DNA of 35,622 nt from Streptomyces acidicola (GTDB taxonomy: Bacteria; Actinomycetota; Actinomycetes; Streptomycetales; Streptomycetaceae), in contig NZ_VMNX01000082.1 in NCBI RefSeq assembly GCF_009377235.1, positions 1 through 35,622 on the forward strand, read 5' to 3'. The notes under the pieces were generated by a model. It ran no database searches and was not told the DNA's origin. It saw only the letters and a list, made by a program, of their open reading frames with translations. Below are positions 25,483 to 33,025 of this stretch, one piece after another. Position 1 is the first letter of the stretch. Each line of letters starts with the position of its first letter. Both the position numbers and the translations under genes were made by a program.

Positions 25483-26808
25483 CTAGCCCTTGACGCTGGT
25501 GCCGCGCGACTTCAGGTCCTTGACCGTCCACTCCTGCATGTGCGCCAGCAGGTCCGTCACCTTCTCCTCCTTGCTGACCACCTTGGCCCACTGGTTCTGC
25601 AGCTCCGTGAACATCGCGGCCGAGTTGGGACCCCAGGTCCAGTCGGTGGTGACGGTGCCAAGGCTGTCGGTCACGACCCTCTTGGCCGGCTCGAAGTTGT
25701 CCCCTAGCAGCTTCTGGGAGATCGTCCCGTCGACGTAGGAGTCGCTGTCGGCCAGCGCAGGCATGACGCCATTGCCGGTGGTCGGGCTCGCCATGATCTT
25801 GACCGCGTCGGTGTTCGTCGACATCCACAGCGCCGCCTGAGCGGCCTGCTCCTGGTACTTGCACTGCTTGGTCACCAGCGTCAGACCGCCGGTCAGATTG
25901 GTGCCCGCGGGCGTCTTCGCAGCCTCGCCCTCGAACGTCGGCCACGGCGAGAGCGCCCACTTGCCGAAGGACTCGGTGAAGTTCTGCACCATGCCGGCCG
26001 TCTGCCAGGTGGAGATCTGCCGGGTCACCGTGCCGGCGTTGTCGTAGTTGCGCTGGACGCCCGTGTAGTCGGCGAAGGACAGCTTGGAGTTGAGGTCGTT
26101 GTCGATGATCTCCTGAATCACCTTCGCGGCCTTCAGGGTCCCCCGGTCCTGAAAGTCCACTTTCCAGGAGTCGCCGTCGATGGAGTACCAGTGCGCGCCG
26201 GCCTGCATGGCCAGCAACTGCAGGGTGCTGGGGTCCTCGCCGGCATAGTTGGTGATCTTGATGCCGTCCTTCTTCAGCGCCTTGCCCGCGGCGATGAAGT
26301 CGTCCCAGGTCTCGGGCGCCTTCAGGCCGTACTTCTGGAAGATGTCGGTGCGGTAGATCGTGAACTGGGGTGCCGAGCTGGTCGGGACGCCGTACACCCT
26401 GTCCTGCACCTGCGCGGTGGCCCACGATCCGGCGTTGAACTTGTCCTTGCTGGACTCGACGTACTTCGTGATGTCGGCGAGGGCGTCCTGGGACACCCAG
26501 TTGGTCACATACTCGGCGGTGTTCTGCAACAGGCAGGGAGCGTTCCTTGCCTTGACGGCGTTGGCCAGTTGCTTCTGCATGGTCAGCTGGTCGGTGACCT
26601 TGGTGTACTTCAGCTTGACGTCCTCGTGGCTCGCGTTGAACGCCTTGACGACGGCTTCCTGGCCGTTCGCCCAGCCCCAGAAGTCGAGGGTGACCGGGCC
26701 GGCGGACTTGCTGTCGTCGGAGCCGGGACCGCCGCAGGCGGAGATCAGACCTGCCAGTGCGAGGCCCACGACTGCGACGAACCTTCTCCAGGGGCTTGTG
26801 GGGTTCAT
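25483..26808 (-). CDS. ABC-transporter extracellular sugar-binding lipoprotein
   Basis: A 441-residue family-1-type solute-binding protein. The signal peptide and lipobox are MNPTSPWRRFVAVVGLALAG followed by LISAC, with lipidated Cys25. The mature part opens TLDFWGWANGQEAVVKAFNA, then VTDQLTMQKQLANAVKARNA; later come YGVPTSSAPQFTIYRTDIFQ, KYGLKAPETWDDFIAAGKAL and FTESFGKWALSPWPTFEGEA. It should capture oligosaccharides outside the membrane and deliver them to an ABC permease. The ATG at 26808 follows AAGGATG; the frame continues 163 codons upstream but that stretch contains a LacI remnant. No permease or ATPase genes flank it. LacI-like motifs lie upstream. Confidence 0.93.
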   Translation of the reverse strand: MNPTSPWRRFVAVVGLALAGLISACGGPGSDDSKSAGPVTLDFWGWANGQEAVVKAFNASHEDVKLKYTKVTDQLTMQKQLANAVKARNAPCLLQNTAEYVTNWVSQDALADITKYVESSKDKFNAGSWATAQVQDRVYGVPTSSAPQFTIYRTDIFQKYGLKAPETWDDFIAAGKALKKDGIKITNYAGEDPSTLQLLAMQAGAHWYSIDGDSWKVDFQDRGTLKAAKVIQEIIDNDLNSKLSFADYTGVQRNYDNAGTVTRQISTWQTAGMVQNFTESFGKWALSPWPTFEGEAAKTPAGTNLTGGLTLVTKQCKYQEQAAQAALWMSTNTDAVKIMASPTTGNGVMPALADSDSYVDGTISQKLLGDNFEPAKRVVTDSLGTVTTDWTWGPNSAAMFTELQNQWAKVVSKEEKVTDLLAHMQEWTVKDLKSRGTSVKG

Positions 26809-26925
26809 CGTGCGGTCATCCTTAGAAACGTAGACGATCACGGAAGAGGAAGAGCGACTTGGTCGGGCGCGACAGCGAGCGCGGCAGCCGTCGACTCGTG
26901 TCTCGAAGCTCATGCGGAAGCTATA

Positions 26926-26937
26926 GAAAACGGTTGC
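26926..26937 (-). promoter_or_regulatory. Possible LacI-like operator upstream of the binding-protein gene
   Basis: GAAAACGGTTGC, a weaker match to the GAAAnCGnTTnC pattern, about 120 bases upstream of the start. It is followed by GTTGC-TGT-GCAAC, a 5-bp inverted repeat. The sequence around it is AT-richer than its surroundings, as expected for a promoter. Confidence 0.35.
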
Positions 26938-27125
26938 TGTGCAACGTAGGTGTCGGACTCTGCTGCATGCAAGAGTCCTACGGCACTTTGTTGGCCGGCC
27001 GTTCGCCACGTTGCGTGCCGTTGCCGCCTGCCTGTTCGTCATGTCGATGCGAGGATGCAGGTCAAAGGCGCAAAGGCCCGATCCCCAGTGCCGCGCGAGC
27101 GGCGCGCGATCGGCAAGGCGTTCTC

Positions 27126-27137
27126 GAAAGCGCTTAC
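27126..27137. promoter_or_regulatory. LacI-like operator (GAAAGCGCTTAC)
   Basis: GAAAGCGCTTAC contains the symmetric core AAGCGCTT common to many LacI-family operators. It lies directly after the end of the decayed LacI gene and about 320 bases upstream of the binding-protein start. Confidence 0.5.
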
Positions 27138-27149
27138 GTAACAGATGCC

Positions 27150-27391
27150 GTGAGGCGTGCCAACCGTCGGGAAGTGCGAGGACATGGGTGCCCAGCACCA
27201 GGCGCTCGCCGTCCGCGCTCCCGCGCCGGCCCGGTCCGCCTTCGCCCCGGTCGGCGACGGCCCGGAGCACGACAGGGCCCATCTCCTCGTACGGCACGTG
27301 CGTGGTGGTCAGTTGTGCGGCGGCCAGCAGACAGCAGGTGGCCGGCCATCGCGCAGGCGCCGCTCGCGCTGTCGTAGTCGACCGTCGTCAC
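27150..27391 (-). pseudogene. LacI-family regulator remnant with internal deletion
   Basis: The minus strand reads TTVDYDSASGACAMAGHLLS, which is the middle of a LacI sensor domain (usually VTVDYDxxxGAxxAxxHLLxLG). In a different frame it continues directly LTTTHVPYEEMGPVVLRAVA and ERLVLGTHVLALPDG, which is the C-terminal end of the same family (TTVHVPYEEMG...VLGTHVVxRDS). About 100 residues between these blocks, and the DNA-binding N-terminus, are missing. I infer a former local repressor of the adjacent binding-protein gene, now non-functional. Confidence 0.6.
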
Positions 27392-27955
27392 CGGCGGGCG
27401 AAGGCGTCCTTCCCGGCGAGAGGAAGTTCGGACGTCCTGCCGGAACTGGGGCGCCCGAACGCCTTGTTCGACCGCTCGGCGATGGTGCAGTCGCTGTGGG
27501 AAGCAAGGTGCCGTCGACGAGCAGGACCGTGCCCTTGAGGACGGGAATGCCCACCCTCCCGTCGCGGCCCAGCGCAGCGCAGCGCAGCCACGAACTTGCC
27601 GGAGCGACCCGGGGACCAGGTCGGCAAGGGGCTATCGAGAACGGCCGACCCTCGATTTCAAACACGTACCAACAGTCTCCTCCGCTTGCCGGCGCGCCAT
27701 CCGGCTCACGGAACCCGCCCTGCATCGACGTTCCCGGAATCACGGTAGGCGGTAACCGAGACCGGGGCACTATCACGAACTCCGAGGAAAGCGGCATCAG
27801 CCATTTCCGTATCCACGATCATATCGCCAGGGAAACCCAGTCAGTACCGCCATATCGTCGAATTCCCGCGACGCCGAAGTACGGTACAGCGCAACGTTCC
27901 GATACAGACACTGAACGGGAAATTCACTCTCATCCTGCAACGGTCTGCCGGCACC
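27392..27955. other. Unresolved remnant region
   Basis: No intact gene. A minus-strand run (GRVGIPVLKGTVLLVDGTLL, about 27525-27570) could be either an IS5-type transposase block or the earlier part of the broken LacI gene. A short CAGCG repeat is at 27568-27587. From 27780 to 27930 the sequence is distinctly AT-richer than the rest of the window. Confidence 0.3.
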
Positions 27956-28013
27956 TGCACCGCCCTGTCGTGCCGACCGCGCGACAGGGCGGTCGGCACG
28001 ACAGGGCGGTGCA
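27956..28013. repeat. Perfect 25-bp inverted repeat (strong hairpin)
   Basis: Arms 27956-27980 and 27989-28013 are perfectly complementary (start TGCACCGCCCTGTCGTGCCG) with an 8-nt loop GCGACAGG. This is the strongest hairpin in the window. It sits about 200 bases upstream of the beta-helix gene. It could be a bidirectional terminator that separates the two halves of the locus, or the end of a lost mobile element. No T-tract follows. Confidence 0.85.
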
Positions 28014-28107
28014 AACCCGAGTCCAGGGCGGGGGCGGACGGAGGCGTAGGAAGCGGGGCACACCTCGCATGCCCATGACCTCGGTCGGCTCTTCACGCTG
28101 AGTTCCA

Positions 28108-28120
28108 GCGAAAGTTTCGC
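28108..28120 (+). promoter_or_regulatory. Palindrome upstream of the beta-helix protein gene
   Basis: GCGAAAGTTTCGC is a perfect 13-bp palindrome around a central G, 98 bases before the start codon. The half-site GCGAAA resembles LacI-type half-sites but with a different centre. A weak promoter-like pair (TTCGAC, 16 bases, TATGCT) lies just downstream at 28136-28163. Confidence 0.5.
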
Positions 28121-28217
28121 AATTCTCCCCGCGGGTTCGACTTGCGCTTGCTTCACCTATGCTCCGGTCGGCAAACGCCTACTCGAAGGTCTTCACCGCG
28201 AGATGAGGAGAAACGAC

Positions 28218-30299
28218 ATGCCTCTATGGAGACAACGCCGACGACGGTGCGCTCATTCGATCGGAGTGGGATTGGCCGTTGTGGGACTGATGGCCGTCGT
28301 GCTGAGTCCGGCGGCGGCGAACGACGACGAGTCGGGCGGCGGTGCCGCCGTCGGCGGCCGGACGGTCGAGACGACGCTTTTCCCCGTCATCGACACGGAC
28401 ACGGTGGGCACGACCAACCAGGACCGCAGCTGGGCCGACACCCTTACGGTGAACAACGCAGGCGGGCTCGACGCACCCGATTCGATGGCAGCCTTCGTCC
28501 AGTTCAAGGTCGGCGACGGCGCGGTGGCTCCGGGAGCAGTCGTGAAGGCCCGGCTGGTCCTCACCACAACGCCGCGGTCCGCGGAGGGGAAGGACATCAA
28601 ACTGGCCACCGGCATGTTCACGAACGACTACTGGAACGCTCTGAACCCGCGCAGGGCCGATCCCTCCTTCATCCTCACAGGGGCGACCAAGCCAGCGGTC
28701 ACGGCCATCGAGGGGGCCGAAGCCCCTCTCGCGACGCGGCGCGGAACCACCACCTATCAGGCGGAGGTTACAGCGGCGATGGCCGCGGAGCGCGAGGGAG
28801 ACGGCTTCCTCTCCCTGCGCGTGTGGAACGAGACGGCAGGCGGTCGGGCCGCGGAGTTCTATTCCGACTCCGGCGCGTACGGAGACCTGCGTCCTCGGCT
28901 GGTCGTGACCTCCCGGACGGACCTGAGTACGGCCCGCGACCACGCTGAGGCGGCGTCAGATCTGGCCGCCGTGTCCCGCGCCATCGCCAGGCGCGCGGAC
29001 CACGCGGTCGAGGACCTCCCGATGCCCGACCGCGGCCGGCGAGGTTCGTCGATCTCATGGTGGTCGTGGGACGAGCAGCACCTGCGGGACGACGGCACCG
29101 TCACCCGCCCCGCCGACTCCCTACCCGACGCTACCGTCTTCGTCGACGTCACGATCGCCAAGGGTGAGGTGAGACTCAAGGACCGGTTCCGGGTGGTGAT
29201 CCCCCACGAGACCCGCTCCGGGGAGGAGGCCCCCGAAGTGGACGCGGCCGTGAGGCCCGTGAAAATCGAGGGGGAAGTACTCGATCTGATCGCCTCGAAA
29301 TGGGACGACGACTTCACTCACGTCACCTACCCACGTCAGGCCCTTGACCACCAGGTGGCCGTGAGCACCGGCGAGTCGATCCAGGCCGCCGTCAACCAGG
29401 TCGGCGCGGCCGGCGGCGGTGTGGTCAGACTCGGCGAGGGGGTGCATGAACTGGACGCGCCTCTCGACCTCCGTGATCGTGTGACACTGGTCGGCGCCGG
29501 GCAGGGCAGAACCGTCGTGCGCTACTCGGGGCCGGACTACGCCATCGGCACGACGGACAAGCAGCTCACCGACGTGGTCATCAAGGGCATGACGCTGGAG
29601 GGAATCCGGGGTGACCTCGACGCCCCCACCGGTATCTACTTCGCGGGCGCCGACCCCGTCAGCGCCCGGCACCAGCGGATCGCCCTTCAGGACCTGACCG
29701 TGCAGAACTTCGGCGGTCACGGCATTCACATGAAGCGGACCAGCGACATCATCACGGACCGCCTGACGTCCATGTACAACGGCGAGCGGCACAGCCTTTT
29801 CCACAACGTCTACTGGCTCTTCGACAACAACATCCTCCAGTCGGACGCCGACATGTCCAAGCCGATCAGGGGCAAGGGCGCCAAGTACACCTCGACCGCC
29901 AACGTGATCGTGCAGCGGGCCGAGATCCGGCACACCACTCGCAACGCCGTCCAGGCCGACGGAAGCGACGACGAGCGGATCTTCTTCCACCGGTTCGACA
30001 TCAGCGGTGCCGGGGCGACGGCACTGTGGATGATCTGCGAGATCTTCCACAACCCCGGCCAGTACACGGAGGACCCCGCGTACTCTCCGCGCCGGGTGAT
30101 CATCAACCGGTCGAACATCGTGAACAACAAGCGAGGCGGTGTCTGGAAGATCGTCACGGACGTCCAGGTGCTGAACAGCCGCTTCGACAACATCGACAGC
30201 GATCTCATGCTGCTGAAAACCCACCCCGTCTACCGCAACACCACATTCACCCATGTGCCCGAGCACTACACCGACCGCTATGACGTGCCGGACCTCTGA
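28218..30299 (+). CDS. Secreted beta-helix (pectate-lyase-like) protein with CBM96/DNRLRE and atrophied Ig-like modules
   Basis: About 693 residues. A signal peptide (basic RQRRRR, hydrophobic core, SPAAA) ends near residue 34. Residues 50-215 resemble the DNRLRE/CBM96 module (ETTLFPVIDTDTVGTTNQDR, FVQFKVGDGAVAPGAVVKAR, and a GDLRPRLVVTSR end). Residues 270-345 look like an atrophied bacterial Ig-like domain (SWWSWDEQHLRDDGTVTRPA, then FRVVIPHE). Residues 375-690 are a right-handed parallel beta-helix: SIQAAVNQVGAAGGGVVRLG, DVVIKGMTLEGIRGD, LTVQNFGGHGIHMKRTSDII. Substrate and exact reaction are unknown. The ATG at 28218 has AGGAG seven bases before it; the ATG at 28203 does not. It is followed by a hairpin terminator and the GH97-family gene. 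Confidence 0.85.
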   Translation: MPLWRQRRRRCAHSIGVGLAVVGLMAVVLSPAAANDDESGGGAAVGGRTVETTLFPVIDTDTVGTTNQDRSWADTLTVNNAGGLDAPDSMAAFVQFKVGDGAVAPGAVVKARLVLTTTPRSAEGKDIKLATGMFTNDYWNALNPRRADPSFILTGATKPAVTAIEGAEAPLATRRGTTTYQAEVTAAMAAEREGDGFLSLRVWNETAGGRAAEFYSDSGAYGDLRPRLVVTSRTDLSTARDHAEAASDLAAVSRAIARRADHAVEDLPMPDRGRRGSSISWWSWDEQHLRDDGTVTRPADSLPDATVFVDVTIAKGEVRLKDRFRVVIPHETRSGEEAPEVDAAVRPVKIEGEVLDLIASKWDDDFTHVTYPRQALDHQVAVSTGESIQAAVNQVGAAGGGVVRLGEGVHELDAPLDLRDRVTLVGAGQGRTVVRYSGPDYAIGTTDKQLTDVVIKGMTLEGIRGDLDAPTGIYFAGADPVSARHQRIALQDLTVQNFGGHGIHMKRTSDIITDRLTSMYNGERHSLFHNVYWLFDNNILQSDADMSKPIRGKGAKYTSTANVIVQRAEIRHTTRNAVQADGSDDERIFFHRFDISGAGATALWMICEIFHNPGQYTEDPAYSPRRVIINRSNIVNNKRGGVWKIVTDVQVLNSRFDNIDSDLMLLKTHPVYRNTTFTHVPEHYTDRYDVPDL

Positions 30300-30300
30300 C

Positions 30301-30323
30301 CGGTGTTGCCAGGCCGAACACCG
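30301..30323 (+). terminator. Hairpin directly after the beta-helix gene
   Basis: Stem CGGTGTT (30301-30307) / AACACCG (30317-30323), extended by GCC/GGC inside, begins immediately after the TGA at 30297-30299. It probably ends the beta-helix transcript before the GH97-family promoter region. Confidence 0.65.
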
Positions 30324-30382
30324 CGTAAGCGACCGGGGCCGGGCATAACCCACGTTGGCTCCGGCGTAGGCATGCCAAGTCG

Positions 30383-30394
30383 GTAAGCGGTTAC
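30383..30394 (+). promoter_or_regulatory. LacI-like operator upstream of the GH97-family gene
   Basis: GTAAGCGGTTAC, a near-palindrome with the AAGCG core seen at 27126, 79 bases upstream of the start codon. A 12-bp direct repeat CGCCAAGAGATA follows at 30412-30423 and 30425-30436 in a locally AT-rich segment, which may mark the promoter or a second binding site. Confidence 0.55.
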
Positions 30395-30472
30395 TACCGA
30401 AATTCCACTCGCGCCAAGAGATACCGCCAAGAGATATATCGATGCGATCACCGAAGGAGAGGTCCCTTCACG

Positions 30473-32461
30473 ATGAGCACCGAAGGACACCAGGAAGAAC
30501 CCATCGCGAACCGAGTCGGCCGCCCGGGGGCACTGTCCCGCCGGGGGATACTCAAGAGCGCGGCCGTCACCGTCGGGACGGCCGCGGTAGGGCTCGGCAC
30601 CACGCGGCCGTCCCACGCGGCGGACGCCCCGGTCAGTGCCACCGCCACAGCACGCATGGGCGGCACCTCCATCACGATGTCGGTCGTGGAGGGAGCCCTC
30701 ACGTGGTCCGCCACCCGCAACGGCAAGACGGTGATCGACACCTCGGCCCTCGGCATCCGCCTGAGCGACGACACCGTCCTCGGCAGCGATGTGAGGGTGA
30801 CCCGGCACCAGCGGCGCACCGTCCATGACACCTGGTCCGCGGTGTACGGGCGCAACGCCACCGTCGCCGACCACTACCAGGAGCAGCGCTGGACTCTCCA
30901 GGACACGGCCTCGGGCGTACGCTTCGGCGTCCGGATCCGCGCTTACAAGAGCGGCGTCGCTCTACGCTACGTCCTCCTCGACACCGGCACCGGCACCGGC
31001 ACCGCCACCATCTCCGACGAACTCACGACGTTCGTCTTCCCGGACAACACCACCGTCTACAGCGCCCGCGACGAGGACGCCTACAACCCGGTCGCCCCCG
31101 ACGCGATCCCGCCCACCGGAAAGCCGACCACGGACAACGGCCCCCTCACCGACCTGCCGCTGACAGCCACCCTCGCGGGCGGGTTCATCGCCTGCGTCTG
31201 CGAGTCCTCCCGGGTGAACTTCCCGCGTCTGATGCTCAGTTCGGTCTCCGGGCAGCCGGGCACCCTCGCCGCCTTCCTCATGGAGCACACCGCCCGCGGC
31301 ACCGGAGAGGCCGCGGAAACCACCACGGTCACGACCCCGTTCGCCACGCCCTGGCGTGCGGTGGTGATCGGGACCACGCACGCCGAACTGGTCGACAACG
31401 CCGAACTGGTGCTCAACCTGGCCCCTGTCAACGCCCTCGCCGACACCTCGTGGATCAAGCCGGGCAAGGTCTTCCGCTGCGAACTCACCACCGCCGCCGG
31501 CCTCGCGGGCGTCGACTTCGCCGTGGCCCGCGGCCTGCAGTACATCGAGTACGACACCGGCTGGTACGGGCCCGAGTGGACCACCCCCGAGGCCACGACC
31601 CCGATCACCGCCATCGACCTGCCGTCCGTCATCTCATACGCCGCCGGGAAGGGCATCGGCGTCTTCCTCTACGTCAACCAGCTCGCGCTGACCGACACGG
31701 ACTCACTCTTCGGCCTCTACAAGAGCTGGGGTGTCGCGGGTATCAAGCTCGGCTTCATCAACGACGGCACCCAGGCGATGACCAACGAGATCACCGGCTG
31801 GGCCGAAACAGCCGCCAAGTACCAGCTGCTGATCGACATGCACGACAACGTGCGCCCGTTCGGCTATGAGCGCACGTACCCGAACTACCTCAGCATGGAA
31901 GGCGTACGGGGCAACGAGCAGTTCCCGACCGCCACCCACAACGTGACGCTGCCCTTCGCCCGCAATATTGGCGGTCCGATGGACTACACCATCTGCTACG
32001 GGCAGTCGCGCAACAAGACGACCAACGCCCACCAGATGGCGATGGCCGCGGTGTACTACCAGCCCCTCAATTTCCTTTTCTGGTACGACAAGCCCTCCAA
32101 GTACGCCAACACCGCGGGCTGGCCCGGGCTGCCCTGGTTCAACGCGATCCCCACGACCTGGGACGAGAGCAGGACCCTGGCCGGTTCGATCGGCGAGTAC
32201 GTGGCCGTCGCCCGCCGCAACGGCTCCACCTGGTACCTGGGGGCGATGACCAACGAGGCGGCCCGGACGCTGTCGATCCCGCTCTCGTTCCTGGACGACG
32301 GGACGGCCTACACGGCGACCGTCTACGCCGACGGCACGCCGGGCAGCAGCCCGTACCAGACCCCGGTCGTGGTCCGCACCCGGACGGTCACCCCGGAGAC
32401 CACGCTGGACGTGGCCATGGCCGGCGCGGGCGGCCAGGCGATCATCCTGACGCCGAGCTGA
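30473..32461 (+). CDS. Tat-exported glycoside hydrolase family 97 protein (alpha-galactosidase-like)
   Basis: 662 residues. The twin-arginine signal SRRGILKSAAVTVGTAAVGL (from residue 22) ends near SHAADA. Residues 55-305 form the GH97 N-terminal beta-sandwich (YKSGVALRYVLLDTG, LPLTATLAGGFIACVCESSR). Residues 315-575 form the barrel (GLQYIEYDTGWYGPEW, then LLIDMHDNVRPFGYERTYPN and YLSMEGVRGNEQFPTATHNV, LNFLFWYDKP). Residues 580-660 form the C-terminal sheet. In the usual retaining GH97 motif KVDFxD the aspartate is the nucleophile; here it reads IKLGFIND with Gly427, so the mechanism or activity may differ. The ATG at 30473 has GGAG about 12 bases upstream. It is likely extracellular, trimming alpha-linked sugars for the binding protein. 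Confidence 0.87.
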   Translation: MSTEGHQEEPIANRVGRPGALSRRGILKSAAVTVGTAAVGLGTTRPSHAADAPVSATATARMGGTSITMSVVEGALTWSATRNGKTVIDTSALGIRLSDDTVLGSDVRVTRHQRRTVHDTWSAVYGRNATVADHYQEQRWTLQDTASGVRFGVRIRAYKSGVALRYVLLDTGTGTGTATISDELTTFVFPDNTTVYSARDEDAYNPVAPDAIPPTGKPTTDNGPLTDLPLTATLAGGFIACVCESSRVNFPRLMLSSVSGQPGTLAAFLMEHTARGTGEAAETTTVTTPFATPWRAVVIGTTHAELVDNAELVLNLAPVNALADTSWIKPGKVFRCELTTAAGLAGVDFAVARGLQYIEYDTGWYGPEWTTPEATTPITAIDLPSVISYAAGKGIGVFLYVNQLALTDTDSLFGLYKSWGVAGIKLGFINDGTQAMTNEITGWAETAAKYQLLIDMHDNVRPFGYERTYPNYLSMEGVRGNEQFPTATHNVTLPFARNIGGPMDYTICYGQSRNKTTNAHQMAMAAVYYQPLNFLFWYDKPSKYANTAGWPGLPWFNAIPTTWDESRTLAGSIGEYVAVARRNGSTWYLGAMTNEAARTLSIPLSFLDDGTAYTATVYADGTPGSSPYQTPVVVRTRTVTPETTLDVAMAGAGGQAIILTPS

Positions 32462-32491
32462 CCCCGGGCAGCAGGCGCACCCACCGACCGA

Positions 32492-32519
32492 GGCCCCGGG
32501 ACGCATGAGTCCCGCGGCC
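32492..32519 (+). terminator. Hairpin terminator after the GH97-family gene
   Basis: CGGGAC / GTCCCG with a GCATGA loop, extended by an outer GGCC/GGCC pair after one mismatch. It lies 31 bases after the stop codon and probably ends the GH97-family transcript. Confidence 0.6.
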
Positions 32520-32689
32520 GCACGAACGCGACCGAGAGCGTCAACGCCCGCACCTGCCAAGGTCTGCGGGGCCAGCGGGCACTTCCCCAACGAGGCGCCG
32601 CCAAGCGGTGAGGGCGGGCGAATCCTGGTGGGTCCGGCCGCCCTCAGGGGATTCATGCTGTGATCATCACGTTCAGCGTCGAACTGCCA

Positions 32690-33025
32690 CCGGGCTCAGC
32701 AGGATGGCGACCCTTCGTCCGTCAGCCGTACGAGCAGGTGTGCCCGCGTGGACGGGACATCCGCGGCGAGCTCAGAGCGGCCGGGATGCCGGGACGCGGT
32801 GGCCGAGAGGGACGACGCGTGCCGGATAGTGGTGCACACCGCCTGGCCTGCCAGGTGCTGTACCCGGAGTGCGCAGTCTGCGCCGCCGTCCCGGCGCCCT
32901 ACCGACACATTGGTCAGACCCGGCCAGAGAGGTGCCGCCTGCGGGAGATCGTGGTGACGGCGGTCGCCTCGATCGCGAGCGGCACCGTGCTCCGCAATGG
33001 CGATCAGGTACTCCGGATGCCGTCG
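32690..33025 (-). pseudogene. Diverged C-terminal fragment of a second GH36 alpha-galactosidase gene
   Basis: The minus strand ends RAHLLVRLTDEGSPSC, almost the same as the end of the intact GH36 protein (PAYLLVRLTEDGSPSC). Upstream residues also align: VGRRDGGADCALRVQHLAGQ with VWRRDGAAACTLPVQHLAGR, and HDLPQAAPLWP with HDLPRAVPFWP. About 20 residues between these blocks are deleted relative to the intact gene, and no catalytic domain precedes the fragment. DNA similarity to 19690-19920 is visible base by base, including bases beyond the stop codon (the stretch GCTCAGCAGGATGGCGACC). It has the same orientation as the intact gene 13 kb away. Confidence 0.85.

Noticed and set aside
25235..25707. 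Repeat proteins of alternating Ala-Ser-Gly-Glu-Arg-Arg on both strands
   Set aside because: They come only from the 7-bp tandem repeat, which leaves all frames open. No start with a ribosome-binding site and no family similarity.
26809..27297. 163-residue N-terminal extension of the sugar-binding protein
   Set aside because: The lipoprotein signal begins at 26808 with its own ribosome-binding site; the extension contains a decayed LacI piece.
29121..30353. 410-codon open frame opposite the beta-helix gene
   Set aside because: Shadow frame. The plus strand has the signal peptide and beta-helix repeats.
30984..31005. Short ACCGGC repeat in the GH97-family gene
   Set aside because: It encodes a brief Thr-Gly run in a surface loop of the N-terminal domain. 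Such codon repeats are common in GC-rich genes.
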